Shown: piece by piece, positions 6,016-6,072 of the stretch
How the letters are laid out: every line of letters starts with the position of its first letter
Position numbering within the stretch: the stretch's first letter is position 1
NCBI GenBank assembly: GCA_025450555.1
Contig: JANWHF010000049.1
Span: 1-6,072, forward strand
DNA from: Tepidisphaeraceae bacterium
GTDB lineage: Bacteria > Planctomycetota > Phycisphaerae > Tepidisphaerales > Tepidisphaeraceae
DNA length: 6,072 nt
Direction: 5' to 3'
The notes under the pieces: generated by a model
The model's input: the letters and a program-made list of their open reading frames with translations, nothing else
Databases searched by the model: none
Told to the model about the DNA's origin: nothing
Position numbers and translations under genes: made by a program

Positions 6016-6072
6016 TCAAGGCTTGAGCACGGCTTTGGCAATCTCCCCGTTGTGCATTTTCTCAAAGGCATC
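6016..6072 (-). CDS. C-terminal end of a probable zinc-type alcohol dehydrogenase, partial
   Basis: On the minus strand the window edge opens in frame with 18 codons ending in TGA at 6016-6018. They read DAFEKMHNGEIAKAVLKP. This resembles the extreme C-terminus of medium-chain zinc alcohol dehydrogenases, which typically end with an 'AFexMxxGxxxxxVl' helix-strand pattern. The rest of the gene, including the zinc and NAD(P) binding parts, lies beyond the window, so the family is inferred from the tail alone. The gene converges on the glycosidase with a 9-base gap, and no terminator hairpin is evident between them. Confidence 0.55.
   Translation of the reverse strand, partial: DAFEKMHNGEIAKAVLKP

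Overview
The window looks like chromosomal DNA from a moderately GC-rich bacterium (high-50s percent GC by eye), most likely a planctomycete or a relative in the PVC group. That placement is inference. It rests on three things: a very large secreted GH2-type glycosidase with a long amidotransferase-like tail, a coiled-coil/C4 zinc-ribbon protein with an added C-terminal extension, and an AT-rich 'TTTGAAATCTCAGA' repeat between genes. There is no marker gene here to fix the taxonomy.

Layout from left to right. Bases 1-71 may hold the 5' end of a minus-strand gene leaving the window (weak). A short PilZ-domain protein (186-599, +) follows, with both c-di-GMP-binding motifs intact. It converges on a coiled-coil zinc-ribbon protein of the DUF164/COG1579 type (639-1784, -). 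A GC-rich hairpin overlaps the PilZ stop codon and lies between the two genes. Bases 1785-2100 form a divergent intergenic region with a 21-bp tandem repeat that is also a 49-nt imperfect palindrome. The region from 2101 to 6006 (+) is one 1301-residue exported glycoside hydrolase of GH2 architecture. It converges, with a 9-base gap, on the last 18 codons of a minus-strand gene that reads like the C-terminus of a zinc-type alcohol dehydrogenase (6016-6072).

No operon is visible: neighbouring genes alternate in strand, so no shared pathway can be argued from position. PilZ proteins and DUF164 zinc-ribbon proteins are each linked to motility or surface regulation in other bacteria, but these two are convergent and not co-transcribed. 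The glycosidase is a stand-alone polysaccharide or oligosaccharide enzyme of the cell envelope or exterior.

No mobile element, CRISPR array, RNA gene or clear novel multi-gene system was found. The points most worth a second look are the glycosidase's missing canonical acid/base glutamate (Asn at residue 460, while the nucleophile Glu552 is kept), its roughly 630-residue C-terminal extension, the palindromic tandem repeat, and the unassigned small domain at the end of the zinc-ribbon protein.
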